A DNA stretch of 64,000 bases from assembly GCF_022647885.1 (NCBI RefSeq), contig NZ_JALCLM010000001.1:434001-498000 (forward strand), given 5' to 3'. Both the position numbers and the translations under genes were made by a program. Every line of letters begins with the position of its first letter. The stretch's first letter is position 1. Positions 1 through 7,851 of this stretch are shown piece by piece. The DNA is from Bifidobacterium sp. (GTDB lineage Bacteria > Actinomycetota > Actinomycetes > Actinomycetales > Bifidobacteriaceae). Below the pieces are notes generated by a model, which saw only the letters and a program-made list of their open reading frames with translations, was not told where the DNA came from and did not search any database.

Positions 1-581
1 TCGACCTGTTCACCTGAACGGTCGCCCACCCAATATTCCTGTTTACCTGTTTTACCTTGCTGCTCAACGAATTGAATTGCTCCACCTGTGGTGATGCTAG
101 TGCTAAAAGGAATATCCTTTTCATGCACCTTGTGTTTCTCTGACACGTCTTTTCCGTTTTGCACTATGAGTGAATCATGCTCATGAAGATAAGTGCTGCC
201 TAATTGTTCAGCGCTGATACTGGTGCCATTTTGCCGTACCGAAATAGGCGCACCACCTTTGCTCTCAAGGGTCTTACCGCTAAGCGAGAGTAATTTTCCT
301 GGTTTTTTATTAAAATCCTGATGTTCAGTGAGCACGTCGCTGAGTGACTGTTTGCCTGTGACTTGCACGGCTATATTGTTGACTTGCACGGAGAACTTAC
401 GGTAGTTGTTCCACCAGAACCACACGCTCAAGGCTGCTAGCGCACTGACTAATACACAGAAAATGGCTACGATAATGCCAGTCTTGTTCCGTTTGTGTGA
501 GCCTGGAATGACGAGAGTTTCGACGTTTTCTGGATATGCTTCGGCTTGTGGGCTGTCGCCTTTTTCGCTCTTGTCCTTCAT
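1..581 (-). CDS. Membrane-anchored extracytoplasmic protein, N-terminal part (probable polysaccharide-deacetylase-type protein)
   Basis: The reading frame runs leftward off the window, so only about 193 N-terminal residues are visible. It has a charged cytoplasmic head, one transmembrane segment at about residues 36-58 (starting TGIIVAIFCVLV and ending in tryptophans), then a soluble extracytoplasmic region rich in short beta-like repeats. The start at 581 is chosen because an AAGGA motif lies just upstream; ATG codons at 587, 602 and 623 are alternatives. The head, single membrane helix and following domain resemble from memory the N-terminus of bifidobacterial polysaccharide deacetylases. 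The catalytic domain would lie outside the window, so the function is a weak inference. The presence of the gene is well supported by the membrane segment and the open frame. Confidence 0.5.
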   Translation of the reverse strand, partial: MKDKSEKGDSPQAEAYPENVETLVIPGSHKRNKTGIIVAIFCVLVSALAALSVWFWWNNYRKFSVQVNNIAVQVTGKQSLSDVLTEHQDFNKKPGKLLSLSGKTLESKGGAPISVRQNGTSISAEQLGSTYLHEHDSLIVQNGKDVSEKHKVHEKDIPFSTSITTGGAIQFVEQQGKTGKQEYWVGDRSGEQV

Positions 582-842
582 GCTCATCCTTATATTCTTC
601 ATCTGCGCTTCCCCGAGAACCATTGTATGAGGAAATTCCTGAAAAGTAATGTTCATTACCAGACAATACCTAGTGCCATAAAGTATCAAAAAGGCAAGTA
701 TCATGCCTGTAGCAGAAGGAGCGACAGCGCCCGCCGCCAAAGCTGTGCGAATTTGAGGTGTTATGGATCTAGTAGCGTCCGGGTGTTCTTAGAAAGCAGC
801 ACTGCGGATTATATAAGTCACAAAGAAATGTAGCTATCGCCC

Positions 843-873
843 TTGACTTGGAGTTAACTCCAAGTTCTACAAT
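843..873 (+). promoter_or_regulatory. MerR-type promoter with 19-bp spacer and 20-bp perfect palindrome
   Basis: A -35 box TTGACT (843-848) and a -10 box TACAAT (868-873) are separated by exactly 19 bp. The spacer region is occupied by the perfect palindrome ACTTGGAGTTAACTCCAAGT (846-865). An over-long 19-bp spacer carrying a dyad is the hallmark of promoters activated by MerR-family regulators through DNA untwisting. It lies directly before a MerR gene and indicates autoregulation. Transcription should start at about 880-881, at or next to the ATG at 881, so the mRNA is probably leaderless. Confidence 0.85.
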
Positions 874-880
874 CACCTGT

Positions 881-1318
881 ATGCGTAGTCACACAGCAAC
901 AGTGCGTTTACTCGGCGAATCCGATGGCGCTCCTGAAGAATGGTCAGTGCCGCGTTGGTCAATAGGCCAGGCGGCAGAACGAACGGGAGTGTCGGCAGAC
1001 ACTTTGCGATATTACGAGCGTGAAGGAATCCTATCGCCAGCGGGCCGGACTTCAGGTGGCTTACGACGATACAGCGAACTCGATTTGGAAAAAATTGCTT
1101 GCGCTCATTGGCTCCGCCGCGCAGGTGTCCCACTCACTACCATCAGGGAATTTGACTCTTTGCGAGACGGTGGACGTCACACGCTGACCGGTAGAAAAAA
1201 GCTTCTTGAAGAGCATCTTGAGGAATTAGCGCGAAGACGTGAGGAAATCGACTCATCCATGATTTCAATACAAGCAAAAATCGCCAAGTATGACCGTTTG
1301 ATTGAGGAGAGGCAATGA
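881..1318 (+). CDS. MerR-family transcriptional regulator
   Basis: The protein has 145 residues. A winged helix-turn-helix of MerR type (WSIGQAAERTGVSADTLRYY) sits at about residues 26-45, followed by the conserved EREG and GLRRY stretches. A C-terminal coiled coil rich in Glu, Arg and Leu mediates dimerisation. There is no cysteine cluster typical of metal sensors, so an organic or redox ligand is more likely. The longest frame begins at 848, but that codon lies inside the -35 box. The ATG at 881 is the first usable start and would give a leaderless transcript. The stop overlaps the next start by four bases (ATGA), so the regulator and exporter are translationally coupled and both controlled by the dyad at 846-865. 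Confidence 0.9.
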   Translation: MRSHTATVRLLGESDGAPEEWSVPRWSIGQAAERTGVSADTLRYYEREGILSPAGRTSGGLRRYSELDLEKIACAHWLRRAGVPLTTIREFDSLRDGGRHTLTGRKKLLEEHLEELARRREEIDSSMISIQAKIAKYDRLIEERQ

Positions 1319-2217
1319 AGCAACGCTCGCAAGCTTTCATTGCACTAGTAGCTGCTGCTGCTTTTTGGGCCGGCAATTATGTGTTCGGCCATCTGGCGGT
1401 TGAAAGCATGACTCCATTCAGTATTGTTTTTCTCCGTTGGACGCTTGCTGTGATTCCGCTTGCTGTTATCGCTCAATTCCTTGAACATCCTGACTGGCGC
1501 AAAGTGCTTTCCCACTGGCCATTTTTGTTGATGCAGGCCGTTCTGGGTATGTTTGCATATAACTTTCTCCTGTATGCCGCTTTGCATGTATCAACAGCAT
1601 TTGAGGCATCGCTGATTAATGCGGCTAACCCAGCGCTGATTGCAATCGCCGCGATGGTGTTCCTTCACGAGCGTCCTGGCTGGCGAGGTGGAATCGGCAT
1701 TGCCGTGGCATTATTTGGTGTACTGATTGTGCTTACTCATGGAAATTTCTCCACATTGTTTAGCAGCGCCTTCGGCCCGGGTGCTTTACTAATGATTGGA
1801 GCGATTCTTGTATGGACTGCATACAGTATCGCTGGGAGGATGGGGCCACAATTGCCGCCGGTTACCTCCGTTTGTGTCCAATCGGTTATGGTGTCCGTTG
1901 CATTGGGATTGGCAGCGCCCGTTGTAGGAGTAACTCTGCCTTCAAGTGGCACTGCCTTCGCATCGTTGTTGTTCATAGCTGTGTTTCCCTCATGCCTGTC
2001 GTATGTGCTGTGGAATATGGCCTTGACGCGAATACCTTCGGGGAAAGCCGGCGTATTTCTCAATCTCATTACCCTATTCACAGCAATATGGGCGATAACA
2101 ACAGGAGAAGCAATCACTGCGTCGCAAATAATTGGAGGAATAGTCGTAATAGCGGGTGTGGTGTTGACTGCATTTTCGAAGCAACAAGGTGATCTGCAGC
2201 CTCAAACTCTGCACTAA
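1315..2217 (+). CDS. EamA/DMT-superfamily transporter
   Basis: This is a 300-residue integral membrane protein with about ten transmembrane helices arranged as two EamA repeats, the usual size for the drug/metabolite transporter family. It begins MKQRSQAFIALVAAAAFWAG, with the first helix right at the N-terminus. The second repeat ends with a long hydrophobic helix and a short polar tail. It overlaps the upstream MerR gene by four bases and shares its promoter, which suggests an efflux carrier induced by the compound the regulator senses. The substrate cannot be read from the sequence. Confidence 0.88.
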   Translation: MKQRSQAFIALVAAAAFWAGNYVFGHLAVESMTPFSIVFLRWTLAVIPLAVIAQFLEHPDWRKVLSHWPFLLMQAVLGMFAYNFLLYAALHVSTAFEASLINAANPALIAIAAMVFLHERPGWRGGIGIAVALFGVLIVLTHGNFSTLFSSAFGPGALLMIGAILVWTAYSIAGRMGPQLPPVTSVCVQSVMVSVALGLAAPVVGVTLPSSGTAFASLLFIAVFPSCLSYVLWNMALTRIPSGKAGVFLNLITLFTAIWAITTGEAITASQIIGGIVVIAGVVLTAFSKQQGDLQPQTLH

Positions 2218-2444
2218 TGCCGCTATGCTGCTAACGCGTCAGGGAAGAGTTTGGTCATTTTCGACGGCTGGATTTAGCTGACGTGTAGAGATGTATCTAG
2301 TCTCGTGAAGATGAACTGGCAATGGATCGTGTAGTGCTGTGAACATTGTGCAATATTGACCAGACGCAACGTCATCGCATTATTGTCTCTATATGACTTT
2401 AATGGAACAAGCGAGAGATACATCAAGCAACAAGGGAGTTGTAG

Positions 2445-4070
2445 ATGCTGAGAACATCAGTTGATATGGGTGAGCCGTCTTGGATTACTGTCACTAGTGA
2501 TACGGGGTGTGAAAGCCATGAATATGTGCGAGATGCCAACTATTTCGCGGATACTCAAATAGCATTGGTATCTCAGGGCGAGGGCACCATAATCTCTTTA
2601 TCTTCTCCCTCGACTCCTATACGGTACCTAAAAATTCGGTGGAATAAACATCTGCCCTCAGACGGACGTTATCTCAGTGACGAGTGGGAGCGCGGATATG
2701 GAACGATGGGGTTTCAAACTCTACGACCCAACAGAATTATGCCTTGGTATTTTTTCTGTGTTAGCGGCGATGCCATACATGCCTTTGGTGTAAAAGTTCA
2801 GGCCAACGCCATGTGCTTCTGGCAGGTTGACAGCGCTGGTATCACTTTGGTGCTTGATGTGCGCAACGGGGGTAGCGGGGTGGTCCTCGGCTCACGACGG
2901 CTGACTGTTGCAACGGTGTTGAGAACAGACTACTCCGGTGTTGACTCATTCTTTGCTGCACATGAATTTTGTCGGCAGCTGTGCCCAAATCCCGTTTTCC
3001 CAGAGCTGCCAGTGTATGGCAGCAACAATTGGTATTACGCATATGGCGACAGTTCCGAGGAGGAAATTCTCAAGGATGCCGACTATATTCTTGGCCTTAC
3101 TCAAGGTGCGATTAATCCTCCCACACTCGTCATTGACGACTGCTGGCAGGAGCATCATCGCCTCAATGAATACAACGGAGGTCCATGGACGCAGGGCAAC
3201 AGCAAATTTCCTGATATGCAAGCCCTGGCAGCCACACTTGTTGACAGGGGAGTGAATCCTGGGATTTGGATTCGTTTACTGCTTAACGAATCAGAAGATA
3301 TCCCCGAGACATGGCGCTCGCCTCTGAATGGTTGTCTCGATCCTACGCACCCAGATGCTCTGACATACATAGCTCATGATGTGCAGCGGATGTGTGAATG
3401 GGGTTACCGAGTAATCAAACATGATTTCTCTACCTTTGATCTCTTTGGTCGCTGGGGTTTTGAAATGAATCCTCTAATCACAGCTGAAGATTGGCATTTC
3501 CACAACCAGTCAATGACGAACGCTGAGGTTGTTAAACAGCTGTATACGGTTATCTATGAAACAGCGCATTCCTACGGGACCATAATTCTTGGTTGCAACA
3601 CTATTGGCCATTTAGGGGCAGGGTTGATGCACATTAATCGTATTGGCGATGACACCAGTGGGCTGGACTGGGAACGAACACGGCAAATCGGCATAAACTC
3701 ATTGGCCTTCAGACTCCCTCAGCACGGAGCATTTTACGATGTGGATGCTGACTGTGTAGGGATTATGGGACGCATCGATTGGAGCATGAACCGGCAATGG
3801 TCAGATTTGTTGGCTCGTAGTGGGACTCCGATGTTTATCTCAGCGAAGCCAGGTGTGATGACTACCCAAGAGGAATGCGAAATGCGTGGATTATTGCTTA
3901 TCGCCTCGCAACAACGTATCCATCTCAAACCCTTAGATTGGGAATTGAATGATTGTCCTGAGCTCTGGGAAGACGGTGACGTCAATCGCCAATACCGTTG
4001 GTATGAGCCAGAAGGTTTAGCATTCAGCACTACGCCTACTCGATCTATTCCGATGTTATCGATTGAATAG
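2445..4070 (+). CDS. GH36-like alpha-galactosidase family glycosidase
   Basis: The protein has 541 residues. It has a short beta-rich N-terminal part and a clan-D TIM-barrel core. The characteristic IDDCWQ segment is present. The nucleophile is probably Asp327 in the VIKHDFST motif, and the acid/base lies in RIGDDTSG at about residues 402-403. Classical GH36 enzymes are about 700 residues, so this is a short version with a reduced beta-sandwich and no obvious signal peptide. It is therefore probably intracellular, acting on alpha-galactosides or related oligosaccharides. GGGAG lies a few bases before the ATG. It converges with an AraC regulator of a type that often controls alpha-galactoside genes, which supports a carbohydrate role. 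The exact substrate is not determined. Confidence 0.72.
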   Translation: MLRTSVDMGEPSWITVTSDTGCESHEYVRDANYFADTQIALVSQGEGTIISLSSPSTPIRYLKIRWNKHLPSDGRYLSDEWERGYGTMGFQTLRPNRIMPWYFFCVSGDAIHAFGVKVQANAMCFWQVDSAGITLVLDVRNGGSGVVLGSRRLTVATVLRTDYSGVDSFFAAHEFCRQLCPNPVFPELPVYGSNNWYYAYGDSSEEEILKDADYILGLTQGAINPPTLVIDDCWQEHHRLNEYNGGPWTQGNSKFPDMQALAATLVDRGVNPGIWIRLLLNESEDIPETWRSPLNGCLDPTHPDALTYIAHDVQRMCEWGYRVIKHDFSTFDLFGRWGFEMNPLITAEDWHFHNQSMTNAEVVKQLYTVIYETAHSYGTIILGCNTIGHLGAGLMHINRIGDDTSGLDWERTRQIGINSLAFRLPQHGAFYDVDADCVGIMGRIDWSMNRQWSDLLARSGTPMFISAKPGVMTTQEECEMRGLLLIASQQRIHLKPLDWELNDCPELWEDGDVNRQYRWYEPEGLAFSTTPTRSIPMLSIE

Positions 4071-4090
4071 CGGAGTCTCTGCCGTATCGC

Positions 4091-4930
4091 TCAGCGGTGC
4101 AGAGGTTGCGTAGGGCGGTGATATAACGCTCTGTATTCGCTCGGAGTTAATGAAATATCTTTGCGAAAAGCACGTGAGAAAGCGAATTGATTGTGATAAC
4201 CGCAAGCGTGTGCGATATCTCGGATACTCGAATCACTTTTGGCGAGCATCTCTCGTGCTGCCGATATCTTCGCGTGAATGATGAATTCTTGAGGGGAAAC
4301 CAACAGATGTTTCTTGAACAAGGTAAAAAGTTGTGTACGGCTGATGAACAAGGCATCAGCCAGCTCTTCGACTCTCAACGGTCTATCGCCATGCTCTTGA
4401 ACATAGCGCACAGCTGCTTGAATGATGGAACTATCAATGGCCTCATCGGGAGCAAAGGTGTTATCGCTGTTACGCTGCACCGTGGCCAAAATCTGCATCA
4501 GCAAACTCTGAATGCAGAGTTCATTCGAGGGAATCGGAGTGCTGCATCCCATCATCGTTTCTATTTGAGTATGTATGGCCTCTACATCGTGGATGCGCGT
4601 AATCAATCGTGTATCAGTAAAACCGCAGTGTTGCAGCACTGCTTGGGCATCGTTGCCACTGAAACAGACCCAGCAGTAAGTCCAAGGATTATCAGAGTCG
4701 GCATGGTAGAAGGTATTTATCGACGCAGGTGCCAGAAAGCACTGACCGCTGCTGATTCTGAAATGTTGCCCATTGGCGTAGTAGTGTCCCGCTCCCGAAA
4801 GCACGAAATGGATCATGTCATAGTCACGAGTTGCAGGTCCATAGGATTGCCCTGCAACCCCTTCTTCATAACCGCAAGAGATGAAGTTCAACGAGACTGC
4901 CGATACGCGGTGTTCGAGCACCTTTTTCAT
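4091..4930 (-). CDS. AraC-family transcriptional regulator (sugar-type)
   Basis: The protein has 279 residues. An N-terminal cupin-like sensing domain (about residues 15-150) is followed by two C-terminal helix-turn-helix motifs, with RVEELADALFISRTQLFTLF and the closing signature IRDIAHACGYHNQFAFSRAF. The start at 4930 is preferred because AAAGGTG is correctly spaced before it; a frame open to 4957 lacks a ribosome binding site. Its 3' end faces the GH36-like gene, and the architecture matches MsmR/RafR-like activators of oligosaccharide use. Its target is probably the neighbouring glycosidase (inference). Confidence 0.88.
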   Translation of the reverse strand: MKKVLEHRVSAVSLNFISCGYEEGVAGQSYGPATRDYDMIHFVLSGAGHYYANGQHFRISSGQCFLAPASINTFYHADSDNPWTYCWVCFSGNDAQAVLQHCGFTDTRLITRIHDVEAIHTQIETMMGCSTPIPSNELCIQSLLMQILATVQRNSDNTFAPDEAIDSSIIQAAVRYVQEHGDRPLRVEELADALFISRTQLFTLFKKHLLVSPQEFIIHAKISAAREMLAKSDSSIRDIAHACGYHNQFAFSRAFRKDISLTPSEYRALYHRPTQPLHR

Positions 4931-4985
4931 TCTGCGCACCTTTACTTTGGAATTCATTAATTATCGCATGAAAGAAGGTGCAGTG

Positions 4986-5705
4986 ATGCGGTTGTTACAC
5001 ATTGTTCGGCAGCGTATTGCTGAAACTGAACATTTTGGAAGACGTTTAGGTATGTCTTTTGTAGGGGTATTTCTATGCGGTGCCAGCGTAGCTTGTTTTA
5101 GTAAAGCTGCATTTGGCGTAGATCCCTTTACTTCTTTGGCAATGGGATTATGGAGGGTATCAGGCTTCGCTTACAACACGGTATACATTGTCATTAACGT
5201 CATAATGCTGTTGGCGGTCGCAGTTGTCGCTCGCCATCGATTAGGTGTTGCAACACTGTTTACTGTGTTCGTTACCGGCAGCGTAGCGCAGCTTGGCATG
5301 GGAATCCTTGATGCACTGATGCCGGTAGTTTCCTGGCAAATACGATTTGTGTTGTTGCTTATCGGCGTTATCGTACTGTGCTTTTCTTCGTCCTTGTATT
5401 ACGTGGCAGATCTGGGAGTATCAGGTTACGATGCAATCGCTCTGACTATTGCAGAGCGGACGGTAATTCCATTTAGATACTGTCGTATTGGCACAGATAT
5501 ATTTTGTGTCGGAGTCGGATTCCTTTGTGGCACCTCGATTGGTTTGGGTACGCTGATTACAGCATTCTTCATGGGCCCACTCATAGATTTTTTCACCAAA
5601 GTTTTTTCGGAGCCCTTCTTGTATGAACGTAGCAAAGGCACCAAGGTAATTCAGGCTATCGAGACTGTAGAAGTTATCGAAGTGTCTACCGAAGAAAGAT
5701 CATAA
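4986..5705 (+). CDS. YczE/YitT-like integral membrane protein
   Basis: This 239-residue protein has about five to six transmembrane helices. It has the early glycine-rich MSFVGVFLCGASVACFSKAA segment and FGVDPFTSLAMG, typical of the YczE/YyaS membrane family. The start at 4986 is preferred over upstream codons because GAAGG lies eight bases before it. It is divergent from the AraC gene, with only about 55 bp between them, so the two probably share a control region. The molecular function of the family is unknown. The C-terminus is cytoplasmic and acidic. Confidence 0.75.
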   Translation: MRLLHIVRQRIAETEHFGRRLGMSFVGVFLCGASVACFSKAAFGVDPFTSLAMGLWRVSGFAYNTVYIVINVIMLLAVAVVARHRLGVATLFTVFVTGSVAQLGMGILDALMPVVSWQIRFVLLLIGVIVLCFSSSLYYVADLGVSGYDAIALTIAERTVIPFRYCRIGTDIFCVGVGFLCGTSIGLGTLITAFFMGPLIDFFTKVFSEPFLYERSKGTKVIQAIETVEVIEVSTEERS

Positions 5706-5711
5706 GCGCCA

Positions 5712-6059
5712 TTATTTGCGGTCTTCAGCATTCTGGGTGGTCGTTGTCCCAAAACGTGCCTGGAGTTTAGCTTCGCTGGCTTCCATCAAATCGTCTGGTG
5801 TTAAACCGTACTTATCTGCCATAATCAGCACATTGTCGAAGACGTCAGCGAGTTCCTCACGGATATGATTCAGCTGCTCAGTTTCGGTTTGTTGCCGCTC
5901 GTCAGGATGGTCTCTGCCTATTTCATGAGTGCGTACAGCCTGAGCCAGTTCTCCGAGCTCCTCGTTCAGAAATGCCAATCGTACAAAAGGCGGATAGGGG
6001 TACCATTGTCGGCTGATGTAAAAGTTTTTCAGCCAGTTGGCATGAGCGTGGATATCCAT
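5712..6059 (-). CDS. MazG-like nucleotide pyrophosphohydrolase
   Basis: This 115-residue protein is the size of a single MazG-type domain. It contains the paired acidic metal-binding motifs NEELGELAQAV (about residues 31-41) and REELADVFDNVL (about 67-78) that coordinate Mg2+ in all-alpha NTP pyrophosphatases. It probably hydrolyses a nucleoside triphosphate or related nucleotide as a house-cleaning enzyme. It is divergent from the LOG-like gene, with an intergenic space of about 65 bp. Confidence 0.82.
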   Translation of the reverse strand: MDIHAHANWLKNFYISRQWYPYPPFVRLAFLNEELGELAQAVRTHEIGRDHPDERQQTETEQLNHIREELADVFDNVLIMADKYGLTPDDLMEASEAKLQARFGTTTTQNAEDRK

Positions 6060-6124
6060 CTGCTTCGACCTTCTGTATGAGGCATCGTCATCAAACTCGA
6101 ATCACTATAGACGGAGGAGCGGAA

Positions 6125-6766
6125 TTGTCCAGAAATATTGTGGTGTACTGCGGTGCAGCAAGTGGTAACAGCTCCAAATTCGAGGCGGCTGCAACCGCAG
6201 TTGCTAACTGGATTGTCGACAATGATGGCACACTCGTGTATGGCGGAGGAAGTGTCGGATTGATGGGCATTGTTGCAGCAAGAGTGCTGGAACGTGGTGG
6301 CAAAGTGCATGGTGTGATTCCTGAGCTGTTGAGAGATCGTGGGGCCGCTATGAAAGGTTTAACTGAACTCAGCGTCGTGCCTGATATGACCGCCCGTAAA
6401 CATATGATGCTCGAACTTGGTGATGTGTGCCTTGCTCTGCCGGGAGGTCCTGGAACTCTTGAGGAAATAAGCGAAGCTTTTTCTTGGGCTCGGCTGGGGT
6501 TGAATGCCAATCCTTGTATCTTTGTTGACGTTGATCACTTTTGGGAGCCATTGGCAAACATGTTCGACAATATGGTGAGCAACGGTTTCCTCAGTCAAGA
6601 GGATAGGGACAGACTGTTATTTACCTCAACGTTGTCATCGCTGAACGATTGGATAGCGTCATATACTCCTCCCAAAATACGGCAATACCATGTTGCTGCA
6701 GCGGCTACAGATGCAACGAGTGCTAGCGCTTCTGCTACAGCATCAGCCAAAGATGAAGAGAATTAA
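6125..6766 (+). CDS. LOG-family protein (TIGR00730-type, nucleoside 5'-monophosphate phosphoribohydrolase-like)
   Basis: The protein has 213 residues with a Rossmann-like fold. The family motif PGGPGTLEEISEAFSW and the preceding YGGGSVGLMG nucleotide-binding loop are both clear. Relatives cleave the ribose-phosphate from N6-modified AMP (cytokinin activation) or act on other nucleoside monophosphates. The start is taken as TTG at 6125, because GGAGGAG lies seven bases before it and the conserved core begins right after (RNIVVYCGAASG). An ATG at 6077 has no good ribosome binding site. The tail is a low-complexity Ala/Ser/Thr stretch. Confidence 0.88.
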   Translation: MSRNIVVYCGAASGNSSKFEAAATAVANWIVDNDGTLVYGGGSVGLMGIVAARVLERGGKVHGVIPELLRDRGAAMKGLTELSVVPDMTARKHMMLELGDVCLALPGGPGTLEEISEAFSWARLGLNANPCIFVDVDHFWEPLANMFDNMVSNGFLSQEDRDRLLFTSTLSSLNDWIASYTPPKIRQYHVAAAATDATSASASATASAKDEEN

Positions 6767-6920
6767 TTGAACTATTCCCGTTTAGGCGGAAGATTCAACA
6801 CCGTCAAGCCTTTCCCGGTAGGATGGAAGGTTATAACCATAGTGAAATCAGGTATGAGCAGCTGTCGGCATTGATGAGCACAACGAATATCAGCTCAAGA
6901 AAGCGACACTGGGAGGGTGA

Positions 6921-7628
6921 ATGAAAATCCTTGTTGTGGACGACGATCGCACATTCATAGAAATGTTGCGTGCCGCCCTGCTGACGCAAGGGTATGAAGT
7001 TACTATCGCGTCTGAAGGAGGCGGTTGCGTAGCTGCGGTTCCGGAGGAAAAACCGGATTTAATACTCCTAGATATGGAATTGCCAGACATTGACGGGTTG
7101 ACAGTGATTCGTAGTGTCCGTAGGTGGAGTGATGTGCCAATTCTGGTCGTATCAGGTCAAAGAGGCACGGGGCTAGGTGATACTTCCGAAGTTGTTGAGG
7201 CCTTGGATGCAGGTGCTGATGAGTACGTGCCAAAACCTGTTGCATTGGATGAGCTCCTTGCGCGTGTACGTGCGCTGTGCAGGCGGATTCCCCATGAGAG
7301 CGGCGCACCACTGATCACCATGGGGCATGTCACTATTGACCTTTCTACACACTCGGTTTTCAGACAGTTCCGTGGTCGACAGACGCGAGTGCAACTGACT
7401 CCGACAGAGTGGAAAGTGTTGCAAATGCTGGTAAAAAATGTTGGTCGTTTAGTAACTAGACAAGATTTATTGACTGAAATTTGGGGCAGCGAACATGTCA
7501 ACGATTCCGGCAACTTGCGGCTATATGTCTCACAATTGCGAAAAAAAATCGAGCAGGACCCTGCGAAACCCCAATTTCTCAAAACGGAGACCGGTCTGGG
7601 GTATCGTTTGGAGCTCCAAAACACCTGA
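6921..7628 (+). CDS. OmpR/KdpE-type response regulator (orphan)
   Basis: The protein has 235 residues. An N-terminal receiver domain has the acidic pocket VVDDD, the phospho-acceptor Asp51 (LLDMELPD) and the switch Lys in YVPKP. A C-terminal winged-helix DNA-binding domain ends TGLGYRLEL. GGGAGG lies three bases before the ATG. No histidine kinase is adjacent in this window, so its partner must be elsewhere or it is regulated in another way. The gene is followed directly by repeat element copy A. Confidence 0.9.
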   Translation: MKILVVDDDRTFIEMLRAALLTQGYEVTIASEGGGCVAAVPEEKPDLILLDMELPDIDGLTVIRSVRRWSDVPILVVSGQRGTGLGDTSEVVEALDAGADEYVPKPVALDELLARVRALCRRIPHESGAPLITMGHVTIDLSTHSVFRQFRGRQTRVQLTPTEWKVLQMLVKNVGRLVTRQDLLTEIWGSEHVNDSGNLRLYVSQLRKKIEQDPAKPQFLKTETGLGYRLELQNT

Positions 7629-7633
7629 TTATC

Positions 7634-7749
7634 CGTTTGTGTAGGGATTTCAAAGTAGTTTGGGAGTTTTCCGTATTCAATAATGGCGGAATTGCAGCCT
7701 TTGATTGATATCGATACTCGCATTCTCACCAATAATCCCTACACAAACG
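7634..7749. repeat. Dispersed inverted-end element, copy A
   Basis: The ends are a 16-bp perfect inverted repeat, CGTTTGTGTAGGGATT (7634-7649) and its complement (7734-7749). A central GGCGGAATT lies about 36 nt from the left core and 42 nt from the right core. The same ends, centre and spacing recur at 40280-40389 and 48072-48184, but the arms between them differ. It is intergenic, between the orphan response regulator and fba. It could be a non-autonomous mobile element or a structured, protein-binding or RNA element. Confidence 0.8.
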
Positions 7750-7851
7750 TAGCAAGCTGCAAATTTCGCCAAGATGTGAATCCCGCCACAGTAGGAACGT
7801 ATATATCAGGGTCAACGAAGAGTTGTTTCACGCGCAGTGGATAATGAGGGT

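Noticed and set aside
397-666. 89-codon minus-strand frame near the left edge
   Set aside because: A different minus-strand frame gives a convincing membrane helix and stays open to the edge; this one is its shadow.
4187-4960. 257-codon plus-strand frame opposite the AraC gene
   Set aside because: It is antisense to a clear AraC protein, has no ribosome site and no recognisable fold.
7634-7749. Element copies considered as complete miniature inverted-repeat transposons
   Set aside because: No target-site duplication is evident and the interiors are not homologous enough; they are kept as an unexplained repeat family.
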